In this document: piece by piece, positions 53,448 through 63,073 of the stretch
How positions within the stretch are numbered: the stretch's first letter is position 1
How the letters are laid out: the number at the start of each line of letters is the position of its first letter
Assembly (NCBI RefSeq): GCF_900215435.1
Contig: NZ_OCMY01000001.1
Span: forward strand, 3,658,001 to 3,722,000
Length of the DNA stretch: 64,000 nucleotides
Direction of reading: 5' to 3'
DNA from: Candidatus Pantoea floridensis
Lineage (GTDB): Bacteria; Pseudomonadota; Gammaproteobacteria; Enterobacterales; Enterobacteriaceae
The notes under the pieces: generated by a model
What the model was told of the DNA's origin: nothing
The model's database searches: none
Seen by the model: only the letters and a program-made list of their open reading frames with translations
Translations under genes and position numbers: made by a program

Positions 53448-53801
53448 TCAACCCTGCGGCAAATACACGCTGCCTTGCTTACCATACGCGCTCATCACCG
53501 ATTTCTGCATCGACGATTGCCCCACTAGCTGTGTCAACTCGTCCATGCGCAGTTGCAGCAGACGTTTAACTTCGCTCTCATTATCAAGGATGTGGCGTAA
53601 CACCGGACGCAGCTGCTCTTGCAGCTGACGCGACGGTGCGGCGGCTTCGGTTGTTTGCGCCAGTCTTTGCACCGCACTGACATAATCCACTTCCTTGCTA
53701 ATCAAATCATCCCATTCGCCTTCTGCTGCCAAACGCAGCATTCCATGGCTGAGATCGAGTAACTGTTGGTAAACGGTGATCAGTGGCGGTGCAATATTCA
53801 T
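53448..53801 (-). CDS. fliT: Flagellar export chaperone and FlhDC inhibitor FliT
   Basis: A 117-residue helical protein, chaperone for the cap protein FliD, which also binds FlhDC to repress class 2 genes. The pattern [40 protein letters not shown] and the conserved last helix [20 protein letters not shown] fits FliT. It overlaps fliS by one base at its start and lies at the end of the fliDST operon. E. coli FliT is 121 residues. Confidence 0.94.
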   Translation of the reverse strand: MNIAPPLITVYQQLLDLSHGMLRLAAEGEWDDLISKEVDYVSAVQRLAQTTEAAAPSRQLQEQLRPVLRHILDNESEVKRLLQLRMDELTQLVGQSSMQKSVMSAYGKQGSVYLPQG

Positions 53802-54214
53802 TAAACGGCGTCCTGAAGGTTTTGAGGTTGTACGACTTCTTTCCAGGCATCAGCGATATTCCGCAAAAGGCCTTCAACTTCTTCGAGGGCTTCCACATCG
53901 TTACGCAGATTGGCCTGTACCAGACGGCGAACCATATAGGCGTAAAGGCCTAACAGGTTATCGGTCAGGTCATCGCCTGATTGCTCATCGAGGCCCTGTT
54001 TCAGTCCGCCTTCGATGATGTTAATGGCCTTGGAAATCGAGTTACCTTTTCCCTGGATATTGTTGTCCTGCATAAACAGGCGCGCGCGCACTAAGGCGCT
54101 GATCGCACCGTCGAACAGCAGCGTAATCAGTTGCTGCTGGTTGGCGCTCATCACTGAGCTTTCGACACCAATTTTTGCGTAGGCTTGTGTGCCTGTAGCG
54201 CTGTACATGGTCAC
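53801..54214 (-). CDS. fliS: Flagellin chaperone FliS
   Basis: A 137-residue four-helix chaperone that holds the C-terminus of flagellin and prevents early polymerisation. It opens [20 protein letters not shown], followed by [20 protein letters not shown] and [20 protein letters not shown], the most conserved parts. It follows fliD after 6 bases and overlaps fliT by one. Length equals E. coli FliS (136). Confidence 0.96.
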   Translation of the reverse strand: MTMYSATGTQAYAKIGVESSVMSANQQQLITLLFDGAISALVRARLFMQDNNIQGKGNSISKAINIIEGGLKQGLDEQSGDDLTDNLLGLYAYMVRRLVQANLRNDVEALEEVEGLLRNIADAWKEVVQPQNLQDAV

Positions 54215-54220
54215 TCCTTA

Positions 54221-55645
54221 CTATTTAGAACTGCTGCTCGACGTCATGTTGTCGAACTGCTGTGTCAGGTAATCGCTGGTGCTGTTCAGCGAGCTCATGG
54301 TGACGTCGAGTTGCGTAAACTGCGTTTTGTAACGCGCAATCAGAGCGTTGATACGCGTGTTCATGTTGTTGTACTGCTCAGTCAGGTTGTTCAGCGTCTT
54401 ACTGACACCGTCTTTCGCCGACTGAATGCTACCGGTGGACGACAGCCAGCCGGTCAGGTTAGTCGCCAGTTTGGTGGTGATGCCGGTGGTTTTACCGTCA
54501 CCCACAATCATCTCTTTTACCCCGGCAGGATCTTTAGCCAACTCAGTTTTCAGTTTGTCTGAATCCAGCGTCAGCTCACCGCTAGTGGGATCGCTGGTGA
54601 TGCCGATTTGCGCCAGGGTTTTGTAGGTGGAAGAACTGGCGGTATTGGTCAGCAGGCTTTTGATCTGCGTTTGAATGGTGCGCAGGGTGCTGTCGCCAAC
54701 CAGTGCGCCATTACTTGAGTCCTGCGTATCTGAACCGACATCAACGGCGGTGTATTTGGTCAGACTGGTGAACTGGTCCAGCAGATTGTTGTAAGCATCC
54801 ACAAAGTTGGAGATCGCGGTGGAGGCTTTAGACGTGTCCTGGGTGATGGTGAGCGTTTGGTTGCCGCTGGTGACATCATTCAGGTTCAGGGTAATGCCTT
54901 CTAACGCGTCGCTAATGGTGTTGGTGCTGCTGGTGATCGCGACATTGTTGACCGTTAATTCGGCGTCTTGCGCTTTTACGCTAACGGTGAGCGGATTCTC
55001 CGCATCGGTTTTTGTGGCATCAAAGCCGACAATGCCTTGCAGCGTATCATCGCCGGTCACGGTAACGGAAGAAACCGCATTGGCTTCACCGGTTTTCGAC
55101 GCGGTCAGTGACAGACGATAAGCGCCATCACCGGTTTTAATGATACTGGCGCTGACGCCGGCGTTCGCGCTGTTAATGGCATCGCGCATTCCGGTCAGCG
55201 AGGTTTGGTCGCTGGTCAGCGTGATGTCTTTGCTGGTGCCATCTGAAAGTTTGATGGATAGCGTACGGCTGGCATCGGAGCTGCCGAGCGCGGTGGTGTT
55301 GCTGCTTTGCACGCCGGAAGTGAGGGTTTGGGCCTGCGCCAGCTGCGTCACGCTGATGCTGTATTTGCCGGCGATAGTGCTGCCCGATGTAGTCGCACTG
55401 AACGCCGAACTGCTGCTGGTGGCGCTGGTGGCGGTAAATAAGTCTGCGCTGTTTAATGCGGTATTGGCGCTCTGAAAGGTGGTCAGGGCGCTGGATAACG
55501 TGCCATAGGCGCTCAGCTTCGCGGTATAAGCGCTCTGCTGATTAGATATAGGAGTAAGAGAGGCTTTTTCTGCCGTACTTAAGTTATCCAGGATGGTACT
55601 TAAATCGAGGCCTGAACCGATACCGAGGGTAGAAATTGTGGTCAT
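54221..55645 (-). CDS. fliD: Flagellar filament cap protein FliD
   Basis: A 474-residue exported cap protein. The N-terminus (ISTLGIGSGLDLSTILDNLS) and C-terminus (LTQQFDNMTSSSSSK preceded by TRINALIARYKTQFTQLDVT) form the coiled coil that sits on the filament; the middle is the S/T-rich head domain. It leads the fliDST operon, and a near-perfect sigma-28 promoter lies 40-70 bases upstream. Size equals E. coli FliD (468). Confidence 0.96.
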   Translation of the reverse strand: MTTISTLGIGSGLDLSTILDNLSTAEKASLTPISNQQSAYTAKLSAYGTLSSALTTFQSANTALNSADLFTATSATSSSSAFSATTSGSTIAGKYSISVTQLAQAQTLTSGVQSSNTTALGSSDASRTLSIKLSDGTSKDITLTSDQTSLTGMRDAINSANAGVSASIIKTGDGAYRLSLTASKTGEANAVSSVTVTGDDTLQGIVGFDATKTDAENPLTVSVKAQDAELTVNNVAITSSTNTISDALEGITLNLNDVTSGNQTLTITQDTSKASTAISNFVDAYNNLLDQFTSLTKYTAVDVGSDTQDSSNGALVGDSTLRTIQTQIKSLLTNTASSSTYKTLAQIGITSDPTSGELTLDSDKLKTELAKDPAGVKEMIVGDGKTTGITTKLATNLTGWLSSTGSIQSAKDGVSKTLNNLTEQYNNMNTRINALIARYKTQFTQLDVTMSSLNSTSDYLTQQFDNMTSSSSSK

Positions 55646-55687
55646 GTTGTTTCCTTTCTATGTCGACACGGAGAATCAATACCGCGG

Positions 55688-55714
55688 TTATCGGCTCGTT
55701 ATGGGCAAAGTTTA
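55688..55714 (-). promoter_or_regulatory. Sigma-28 (FliA) promoter of fliDST
   Basis: Minus strand TAAACTTT, 11 bases, GCCGATAA: the -10 box is a perfect match and the -35 differs from TAAAGTTT at one base. It lies 43 bases upstream of the fliD start. Confidence 0.88.
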
Positions 55715-55878
55715 GAATTATTTACCAGCGGGTAATAAAGCGAATAGCGTATATAGAGAAGGGTATTTCGGGCGCTAGAAAAATGATCGGGTTAGCCTAA
55801 AGAAGTAGTCGGGTAGGGCGATAAAGATAAGCGTGACAGGTTGAAGGGAAAATTTTTCACCTGGTACTAAAAAAAATC

Positions 55879-55905
55879 TAAAGGTTGTTTAAGGGCAGAC
55901 GATAA
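55879..55905 (+). promoter_or_regulatory. Sigma-28 (FliA) promoter of fliC
   Basis: TAAAGGTT, 11 bases, GACGATAA: each box differs from consensus at one base (TAAAGTTT, GCCGATAA). It leaves a leader of about 70 bases before the fliC ATG at 55983. Confidence 0.88.
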
Positions 55906-55982
55906 CAACTTTGACGGCGCTGAAGCCGGCGGGTTGAAGCCCACACCTTAACCGAAAGACTTGATTAACAGGAATATTTATC

Positions 55983-57659
55983 ATGGCCCAAGTCATTAAT
56001 ACCAACAGCCTCTCGCTGATCACACAGAACAACATCAACAAAAACCAGTCTGCGCTCTCTACCTCTATCGAGCGTCTGTCATCTGGTCTGCGTATTAACA
56101 GCGCAAAAGACGATGCAGCAGGTCAGGCGATTGCCAACCGCTTCCAGTCTAACATCACCGGCCTGACTCAGGCGGCGCGTAACGCCAACGACGGTATCTC
56201 TGCAGCGCAGACCACTGAAGGCGCACTGTCAGAAATCAACAACAACTTACAGCGTGTTCGTGAACTGACCGTACAGTCTCAGAACGGCACCAACAGCCAG
56301 TCTGACCTGGACTCAATTCAGGACGAAATCAAATCACGTCTGGACGAAATTGACCGCGTATCAGGTCAGACTCAGTTCAACGGCGTGAACGTACTGTCTA
56401 AAGACGGCACCCTGAAAATTCAGGTTGGCGCAAATGATGGCCAGACCATCAACATCGACCTGAAGCAGATTGACTCTAAGACTCTGGGCCTGAACGGTTT
56501 CAACGTGAATGGTACGGGTTCAATTGCTAACAAAGCGGCAACTGTAAGCGACCTGACCGCAGCAAACGGCACCTTGGCTGCTGGTGAATACACCGTTACT
56601 ACTGATTTCGACAAATTAACTGCTGATTCTGCCTTCGCTAAACTGAAAGACGGCGACACAGTGACTTTGGCTACTGGTGCTAACGCAGGTACTTATACTT
56701 ACGATGCTGCCAACAAAAACTTCTCTACCACTGTAACTGTTGCTACTGGTGCCGATACCACTGCACTTGGCGCAAGCTTGAAAGCTGACGCAGGTCAAAC
56801 TAAATCAGGGACTTACACCTCTTCAACCGGCAAAGTTAACTTCGATACTGATGCATCAGGCAATATCACCATCGGCGGCGCAGCAGCATACATCACTACC
56901 GATGGCGCACTGACCACCAACAACGTTACTGGTGCAACTGCGGCGACCATGTCTGATTTGTTCTCTAAAGCGGATACAGGTGCTACTGCAGCAACCGTTA
57001 GCTTTGATAACAAAACTTACAACTTCGCAAGCGGCGGCAATGGCGTAACTTACAAAGATTCTGTTTCATCTGATGCGCTGCTGGCTGACGTTAAAGCTGA
57101 TGCAACACCAACCGATGTGACTATCAAGTTTAATTCAGAAGCCTTGAACTACACTGCGACCTTCACTGCAGGTACTTCTACTGATACTTACACAGATAAC
57201 GACGGTGCATTGACTACCACTGCATCTTTCAATACCAAGTATAAAGTTGATGCAGATACAGGTTCAGTAACTGTTTCTGGCGGTACTGGCACTGGTAAAT
57301 ATGCAGCTAATGTAGGTGCAACTGCATACGTTAGCTCTACCGGCAAACTGACCACTGACACCACCAGCGCAGGTACAGCAACAACCGATCCACTGGCCGC
57401 TCTGGACTCAGCTATCAGCAGCATCGATAAGTTCCGTTCAAGCCTGGGTGCGATTCAGAACCGTCTGGATTCAGCGGTAACTAACCTGAACAACACCACC
57501 ACTAACCTGTCTGAAGCACAGTCTCGTATTCAGGATGCTGACTACGCAACTGAAGTTTCAAACATGTCTAAAGCACAGATCATCCAGCAGGCGGGTAACT
57601 CAGTGTTGGCTAAAGCTAACCAGGTTCCACAGCAGGTTCTGTCTCTGCTGCAGGGCTAA
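55983..57659 (+). CDS. fliC: Flagellin FliC
   Basis: A 558-residue filament protein. The N-terminal 175 residues (MAQVINTNSLSLITQNNINK, LSSGLRINSAKDDAAGQAIA) and the C-terminal 90 (ADYATEVSNMSKAQIIQQAG, PQQVLSLLQG) form the conserved D0/D1 coiled coils. Residues about 175-465 are the surface-exposed variable D2/D3 part, rich in T, A, G, D and K, with simple beta-type repeats (for example ATVSDLTAANGTLAAGEYTV). It is transcribed from its own sigma-28 promoter, divergent from fliD. The many exposed lysines are possible targets of FliB, encoded after the uhp genes. Confidence 0.97.
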   Translation: MAQVINTNSLSLITQNNINKNQSALSTSIERLSSGLRINSAKDDAAGQAIANRFQSNITGLTQAARNANDGISAAQTTEGALSEINNNLQRVRELTVQSQNGTNSQSDLDSIQDEIKSRLDEIDRVSGQTQFNGVNVLSKDGTLKIQVGANDGQTINIDLKQIDSKTLGLNGFNVNGTGSIANKAATVSDLTAANGTLAAGEYTVTTDFDKLTADSAFAKLKDGDTVTLATGANAGTYTYDAANKNFSTTVTVATGADTTALGASLKADAGQTKSGTYTSSTGKVNFDTDASGNITIGGAAAYITTDGALTTNNVTGATAATMSDLFSKADTGATAATVSFDNKTYNFASGGNGVTYKDSVSSDALLADVKADATPTDVTIKFNSEALNYTATFTAGTSTDTYTDNDGALTTTASFNTKYKVDADTGSVTVSGGTGTGKYAANVGATAYVSSTGKLTTDTTSAGTATTDPLAALDSAISSIDKFRSSLGAIQNRLDSAVTNLNNTTTNLSEAQSRIQDADYATEVSNMSKAQIIQQAGNSVLAKANQVPQQVLSLLQG

Positions 57660-57681
57660 TCGCGCTAAGCTCCTTGCTTAT

Positions 57682-57708
57682 CAAACCCCGCTTCGGCGGG
57701 GTTTTTTT
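57682..57708 (+). terminator. Terminator of fliC
   Basis: AAACCCCGC, TTCG loop, GCGGGGTTT followed by T; strong GC stem with a stable UUCG tetraloop. Confidence 0.93.
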
Positions 57709-57779
57709 ATACCTGCATATTATGAACATGCAGGTAATTGCTCATAATTCGCTGGTAAATACTGCAAGTGATACAAGCC

Positions 57780-57835
57780 GGTCACCATAAATGGCGCCCC
57801 TACAGAACCGCGTAGGGGCGCCATTTATGGCGACC
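57780..57835. repeat. Inverted pair of REP-like hairpins forming a 24-bp-arm palindrome
   Basis: GGTCACCATAAATGGCGCC with CCTAC, an 8-base spacer, GTAGG with GGCGCCATTTATGGCGACC. Both halves are the TCGCC/GCGCC version with feet facing inward, so the whole 56 bases can fold as one long stem. It lies between fliC and uhpA. Confidence 0.85.
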
Positions 57836-57935
57836 GATACGTCATTGCACAAACTTAACTCTGCCACGCAATCCGCTTGAAGCTTCCCCGGCTTATCGCT
57901 AAGGTAAGCGCGTTTTTTCGCCGCCAGGAAACCCC

Positions 57936-58526
57936 ATGACCACCATTGCGCTCATCGACGACCACATGATTGTCCGTTCTGGTTTTGCTCAGTTGCTCGG
58001 GCTGGAGCCGGATTTTCAGGTTGTCGCCGAGTGCGGTTCCGGGCGCGAAGCCCTCAATCAGCTGCCGGGGCGCGGCGTGCAGGTGTGCATTTGCGATATC
58101 TCGATGCCGGATATCTCAGGGCTGGAGCTGTTAAGCCAGCTGCCAAAAGGCATGGCGACCATCATGCTGTCGGTGCATGACAGTCCGGCGCTGGTGGAGC
58201 AAGCGCTCAATGCCGGCGCGCGCGGCTTTCTCTCTAAACGCTGCAGCCCCGATGAGCTGATCGCCGCGGTGCATACCGTGGCTAAAGGGGGCTGCTATTT
58301 AACGCCCGATATCGCCCTGAAACTTGCCTCCGCCCGTCAGGATCCGCTCACTAAGCGTGAGCGTCAGGTGGCCGAGAAACTGGCGCAAGGGTTGGCGGTG
58401 AAAGAGATCGCCGCCGAACTGGGCCTGTCGCCAAAAACTGTTCACGTTCACCGCGCCAATTTGCTGGAAAAACTTGACGTCAGTAATGATGTTGAGCTGG
58501 CGCGCCGCATGTTTGATGGCTGGTAA
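57936..58526 (+). CDS. uhpA: Response regulator UhpA (hexose-phosphate uptake)
   Basis: A 196-residue NarL/FixJ-type regulator. Receiver domain residues 1-118 with Asp8-Asp9 ([10 protein letters not shown]) and the phosphorylation site Asp54 ([11 protein letters not shown]), then a helix-turn-helix of LuxR type ([20 protein letters not shown] with [20 protein letters not shown]). It matches E. coli UhpA (196 residues) and switches on uhpT when external glucose 6-phosphate is sensed. The stop overlaps the uhpB start by one base. Confidence 0.96.
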   Translation: MTTIALIDDHMIVRSGFAQLLGLEPDFQVVAECGSGREALNQLPGRGVQVCICDISMPDISGLELLSQLPKGMATIMLSVHDSPALVEQALNAGARGFLSKRCSPDELIAAVHTVAKGGCYLTPDIALKLASARQDPLTKRERQVAEKLAQGLAVKEIAAELGLSPKTVHVHRANLLEKLDVSNDVELARRMFDGW

Positions 58527-60022
58527 TGCAGCCACTTTTTTCGCGGCTGATTGCCGTCATCGCCAGTTTTTGTATCTTCTCCGCCGCTTGGTTTTGCCTG
58601 TGGAGTATCAGCCTGCACCTGGCCGATCGTCCCGAACTGGCGGTATTGTTGTTTCCGTTTGGTTTGCGTCTGGGGTTGATGTTGCAGTGCCCACGCGCCT
58701 ACTGGCCGGTGCTGCTGGCTGCGGAGTGGTTGCAGCTGTATTGGCTCTCCCGCGAAGTGGCGCTGGCGCATCTTCCACTGCTGATGCTCGGTAGCCTATT
58801 GACGCTGCTGCCGGTGGCGTTGATCTCCCGCTATCGCCATCAGCGCGACTGGCACACGCTGCTGTGGCAGGGCGGTGCGATGGTGTGCGCAGCGCTGCTG
58901 CAGGCATTGCCGTGGATCGCGCAGCCAGCGGCGCTGAACGTCGTGCTGCTCACGCTGACTGGCGCGCTGACTATTGCGCCGACCTGTTTGGTTATCTGGC
59001 ACTATCTCACCAGCACGCGCTGGCAGCCGCTCGGCCCTTCGCTGGTCGGACAACCGGTTAACTGGCGCGTGCGTCATCTGTTTGGTTATGTGCTGCTGTT
59101 TATCGTCAGCTTGTGGTTGCAGTTGGGGCTTCCCGATGAATTATCACGCTTCACGCCGTTCTGCCTGGCGCTGCCGATTATCGCACTGGCGTGGCATTAC
59201 GGCTGGCAGGGCGCACTGATCGCCACGTTGATGAATGCGATTGCGCTGATCGCCAGCCAAACCTGGCACGATCACGCGGTTGATCTGCTGCTCTCTCTGC
59301 TGGCGCAAAGCCTCACCGGGCTGCTGCTGGGCGCGGGGATCCAGCGGCTGCGTGAACTCAATCAGTCGCTGCAAACCGAGCTGGCACGCAATCGCCGCCT
59401 GACGGAACGCTTACTCGAGACCGAAGAGAGCGTACGTCGCGAAGTGGCGCGCGAGCTGCACGATGATATCGGTCAAACCATCACCGCCATTCGCACTCAG
59501 GCCGGGATCATGCAGCGTATCAGCCCGGAGAGTGGCGTAAAGCAGAGCGGCATGCTGATCGAACAGCTGTCGCTGGGCATTTATGACTCGGTGCGTCGCC
59601 TGCTAGGACGCTTGCGTCCACGCCAGTTGGACGACCTCTCGCTGGAGCAGGCTATCCGCTCGCTGATGCGGGAAATGGAGCTGGACGGGCACGGCATTAT
59701 TAGTCATCTGGACTGGCACATTGACGAACGGCGACTGAGCGAAGCGCAACGCGTCACGCTGTTTCGTGTCTGCCAGGAAGGGCTCAATAACGTGGTTAAA
59801 CATGCCAGCGCCCGCGCGGTGACGCTGCAGGGCGCGTTGCTGGACGAAGGGCTCATGCTGGTGATCGAAGACGATGGCTGCGGATTGCCTCAGGGATCGC
59901 CGCAGCAAGGCTTTGGCCTCGCCGGGATGCGCGAACGGGTTTCGGCCTTGGGCGGCACGCTGAGGATCTCCTGCACCCACGGTACGCGCGTCAGCGTCAC
60001 GTTACCGCTGCGCAATGGATGA
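58526..60022 (+). CDS. uhpB: Sensor histidine kinase UhpB
   Basis: A 498-residue inner-membrane kinase. The first 270 residues hold about eight hydrophobic segments (MASE1-type sensor). The dimerisation/phosphoacceptor region [20 protein letters not shown] carries His312 (His313 in E. coli), followed by a HATPase domain with [14 protein letters not shown] (N box) and [10 protein letters not shown] with [11 protein letters not shown]. UhpC senses glucose 6-phosphate and activates this kinase, which phosphorylates UhpA. Length equals E. coli UhpB (500). Confidence 0.96.
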   Translation: MQPLFSRLIAVIASFCIFSAAWFCLWSISLHLADRPELAVLLFPFGLRLGLMLQCPRAYWPVLLAAEWLQLYWLSREVALAHLPLLMLGSLLTLLPVALISRYRHQRDWHTLLWQGGAMVCAALLQALPWIAQPAALNVVLLTLTGALTIAPTCLVIWHYLTSTRWQPLGPSLVGQPVNWRVRHLFGYVLLFIVSLWLQLGLPDELSRFTPFCLALPIIALAWHYGWQGALIATLMNAIALIASQTWHDHAVDLLLSLLAQSLTGLLLGAGIQRLRELNQSLQTELARNRRLTERLLETEESVRREVARELHDDIGQTITAIRTQAGIMQRISPESGVKQSGMLIEQLSLGIYDSVRRLLGRLRPRQLDDLSLEQAIRSLMREMELDGHGIISHLDWHIDERRLSEAQRVTLFRVCQEGLNNVVKHASARAVTLQGALLDEGLMLVIEDDGCGLPQGSPQQGFGLAGMRERVSALGGTLRISCTHGTRVSVTLPLRNG

Positions 60023-60031
60023 CAACAAAAG

Positions 60032-61363
60032 ATGATATTCAGATTTCTCAACGCGCCGGCCAGCGCTGCACCGCTGCAGGATAAGGCGGCGATTGATGCG
60101 CGTTATCGCTACTGGCGTCGCCATATCATGATCACTATCTGGCTCGGCTACGCGCTGTTCTATTTCACCCGTAAGAGTTTTAACGCGGCATCGCCGGAAA
60201 TTCTGGCAGCAGGTGTGATGACGCGTACCGATATCGGCCTGTTAGCGACGCTGTTTTACATCACCTATGGTCTCTCGAAGTTTTTCTCCGGCATCGTCAG
60301 CGACCGCTCCAATGCGCGCTACTTCATGGGGATGGGGCTGATCGCCACCGGCGTGGTGAACATCCTGTTCGGTTTCTCCACTTCGCTGTGGGCGTTCGCG
60401 CTGCTATGGGTACTGAATGCCTTTTTTCAGGGGTGGGGATCGCCGGTTTGTGCGCGCCTGCTCACCAGCTGGTTTTCTCGCACCGAGCGCGGCGGCTGGT
60501 GGGCGCTGTGGAATACGGCGCAAAACGTCGGTGGGGCGCTAATCCCGATGATTGTCGGTGCCGCCGCACTGCACTATGGCTGGCGTGCGGGCATGATGAT
60601 TGCCGGCGGATTGGCGATCGTGGCCGGGATTTTTCTCTGCTGGCGTCTGCGTGACCGTCCGCAAACGGTGGGTTTGCCTGCGGTAGGCGACTGGCGCCAC
60701 GATGCGCTGGAGATCGCGCAGCAACAGGAGGGCGCAGGGCTGAGCCACAAAGCGATCCTCACCAAATATGTATTGCTGAATCCCTACATCTGGCTGCTAT
60801 CGCTGTGCTACGTGCTGGTTTACGTGGTGCGTGCCGCTATCAACGACTGGGGCAATCTCTACATGTCTGAGACGCTGGGCGTTAATTTGGTGACGGCCAA
60901 CTCGGCGGTTACCATGTTTGAGCTGGGTGGCTTCGGCGGTGCGTTAGTGGCGGGATGGGGATCGGACAAATTATTTAACGGCAATCGTGGGCCAATGAAC
61001 CTGATCTTTGCCGCCGGGATTTTATTGTCAGTGGGATCGCTCTGGCTGATGCCGTTTGCCAGCTATGTGATGCAGGCGGCGTGCTTCTTTACCATCGGCT
61101 TTTTTGTGTTTGGTCCACAGATGTTAATTGGCATGGCGGCGGCGGAGTGCTCGCACAAAGATGCTGCGGGTGCGGCGACCGGCTTTGTGGGCCTGTTTGC
61201 CTATCTGGGCGCGTCGCTCTCCGGGTGGCCGCTGGCGCGCGTGATTGATGTGTGGCACTGGAGCGGTTTCTTCGCGGTTATCGCCTGTGCGGCGGGCATT
61301 TCGGCCTTGCTGCTGCTGCCTTTTTTACATGCTCAAACCCCGCGCCATCGCGAAGAAGTGTGA
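60032..61363 (+). CDS. uhpC: Membrane sensor UhpC (MFS transporter-like)
   Basis: A 443-residue inner-membrane protein of the organophosphate:phosphate antiporter family with about 12 spans. Opening WRRHIMITIWLGYALFYFTR, then FNAASPEILAAGVMTRTDIG, RLLTSWFSRTERGGWWALWN and the C-terminal GPQMLIGMAAAECSHKDAAG are typical of UhpC (E. coli 439 residues). It works as glucose 6-phosphate receptor with UhpB rather than as the main transporter. It follows uhpB by nine bases. Confidence 0.95.
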   Translation: MIFRFLNAPASAAPLQDKAAIDARYRYWRRHIMITIWLGYALFYFTRKSFNAASPEILAAGVMTRTDIGLLATLFYITYGLSKFFSGIVSDRSNARYFMGMGLIATGVVNILFGFSTSLWAFALLWVLNAFFQGWGSPVCARLLTSWFSRTERGGWWALWNTAQNVGGALIPMIVGAAALHYGWRAGMMIAGGLAIVAGIFLCWRLRDRPQTVGLPAVGDWRHDALEIAQQQEGAGLSHKAILTKYVLLNPYIWLLSLCYVLVYVVRAAINDWGNLYMSETLGVNLVTANSAVTMFELGGFGGALVAGWGSDKLFNGNRGPMNLIFAAGILLSVGSLWLMPFASYVMQAACFFTIGFFVFGPQMLIGMAAAECSHKDAAGAATGFVGLFAYLGASLSGWPLARVIDVWHWSGFFAVIACAAGISALLLLPFLHAQTPRHREEV

Positions 61364-61500
61364 TGTATCCCCGCTTTTTACGTTCACATCGCCAAAACTA
61401 AGAAATTTTCCCGGTTCTGCCGGGCGGTTGTCGCAGGCCGAAACCGCTGCTGATTTTTACAATGCCTGCCATTACGCAGGTCATTAATCAGGAGCACTCC

Positions 61501-62892
61501 ATGCTGGCTTTCTTAAATCAGGTGCGCAAGCCGACCCTGAATCTGTCGCTCGAAGAGCGGCGCAAGATGTGGTTCAAACCCTTTATGCAGTCCTATCTGG
61601 TGGTCTTTATCGGCTACCTGACCATGTATCTGATCCGCAAAAACTTCAACATTGCGCAAAACGACATGATCACCACCTACGGTCTGAGTATGACCCAGCT
61701 GGGGATGATTGGGCTGGGTTTCTCCATCACCTACGGCGTGGGTAAAACGCTGGTTTCCTACTACGCCGATGGCAAAAATACCAAGCAGTTCCTGCCATTT
61801 ATGCTGATCCTTTCGGCAATCTGCATGCTGGGCTTCAGCGCCAGCATGGGCGCGGGTTCGGTCAGCCTTTTCCTGATGATTGCGTTTTATGCCCTTAGCG
61901 GCTTTTTCCAAAGTACCGGCGGCTCGTGTAGCTACTCCACCATCACCAAATGGACGCCACGCCGTAAGCGCGGCAGTTATCTGGGAATGTGGAATATTTC
62001 GCATAATCTGGGCGGTGCGGGGGCTGCGGGCGTGGCGCTGTTTGGTGCTAACTATCTGTTTGATGGCCACGTTGTCGGCATGTTCGTTTTCCCCTCTATC
62101 ATCGCTTTGGTGGTGGGCTTTATCGGTCTGCGCTATGGCAGTGATTCACCAGAATCTTATGGGCTCGGTAAAGCCGAAGAGCTGTTTGGTGAAGAGATCA
62201 GCGAAGAGGATAAAGAAACCGAAGATCAGGCCATGACCAAATGGCAGATTTTTGTCGAGTACGTGCTGAAGAACAAAGTGATTTGGCTGCTGTGTTTCGC
62301 CAACATCTTCCTGTATGTGGTGCGTATTGGTATCGATCAGTGGTCGACGGTATATGCCTATCAGGAGTTAAAACTGTCGAAAGAGGTGGCGATTCAGGGC
62401 TTCACGCTGTTTGAAGTCGGCGCGTTAGTCGGCACGCTGCTGTGGGGCTGGTTATCGGATCTGGCGAATGGTCGTCGTGCGCTGGTGGCATGTGTGGCGT
62501 TGGCGTTGATTATTGCCACGCTCGGTATTTATCAACATGCCAGCAATCAGTACGTCTATCTGGCTTCGCTGTTTGCCCTTGGTTTCCTGGTGTTTGGTCC
62601 GCAGCTGCTTATTGGCGTTGCCGCCGTCGGCTTCGTGCCGAAAAAAGCCATTGGCGCTGCCGATGGCATCAAAGGCACCTTTGCTTACCTGATTGGTGAT
62701 AGCTTCGCAAAGCTAGGCTTAGGGATGATCGCCGATGGCACGCCAATTTTTGGTTTGACCGGTTGGGCCGGAACCTTTGCCGCGCTTGATGCGGCCGCAA
62801 TCGGCTGTATCGCCCTGATGGCGCTGGTAGCCGTATTCGAAGAGCGTAAAATTCGCCGTGAAAAGCGCCTGCAACAGTTAAAGGCGGCATAA
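61501..62892 (+). CDS. uhpT: Hexose-phosphate:phosphate antiporter UhpT
   Basis: A 463-residue inner-membrane antiporter, exactly the E. coli length. [20 protein letters not shown] at the start, [20 protein letters not shown] and the family signature [20 protein letters not shown] with [20 protein letters not shown] identify it. It imports glucose 6-phosphate and other sugar phosphates, and fosfomycin, in exchange for phosphate. The ATG at 61501 has AGGAG seven bases upstream; a frame extends to 61462. The 137-base gap after uhpC should hold the UhpA-controlled promoter, which I cannot resolve. Confidence 0.97.
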   Translation: MLAFLNQVRKPTLNLSLEERRKMWFKPFMQSYLVVFIGYLTMYLIRKNFNIAQNDMITTYGLSMTQLGMIGLGFSITYGVGKTLVSYYADGKNTKQFLPFMLILSAICMLGFSASMGAGSVSLFLMIAFYALSGFFQSTGGSCSYSTITKWTPRRKRGSYLGMWNISHNLGGAGAAGVALFGANYLFDGHVVGMFVFPSIIALVVGFIGLRYGSDSPESYGLGKAEELFGEEISEEDKETEDQAMTKWQIFVEYVLKNKVIWLLCFANIFLYVVRIGIDQWSTVYAYQELKLSKEVAIQGFTLFEVGALVGTLLWGWLSDLANGRRALVACVALALIIATLGIYQHASNQYVYLASLFALGFLVFGPQLLIGVAAVGFVPKKAIGAADGIKGTFAYLIGDSFAKLGLGMIADGTPIFGLTGWAGTFAALDAAAIGCIALMALVAVFEERKIRREKRLQQLKAA

Positions 62893-62933
62893 CGAACGAC
62901 GTGAAAAACAGTGCAAACCGCTGTTCTGTGTGA

Positions 62934-62957
62934 AACCCCGCTTTGGCGGGGTTTTTT
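62934..62957 (+). terminator. Terminator of uhpT
   Basis: AACCCCGC, TTTG loop, GCGGGGTT and six T. It ends the uhp transcript before fliB. Confidence 0.92.
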
Positions 62958-63073
62958 ATTGTCAGGATAGCCAATAGCCTTGTCAGCTTTTGACAAAATT
63001 GAATACGCCTGAATATTGCTATGCTAGCCGCCATTTTAATTTTCAGATTGTCTGAATTTCAGCAGGATTGGTT

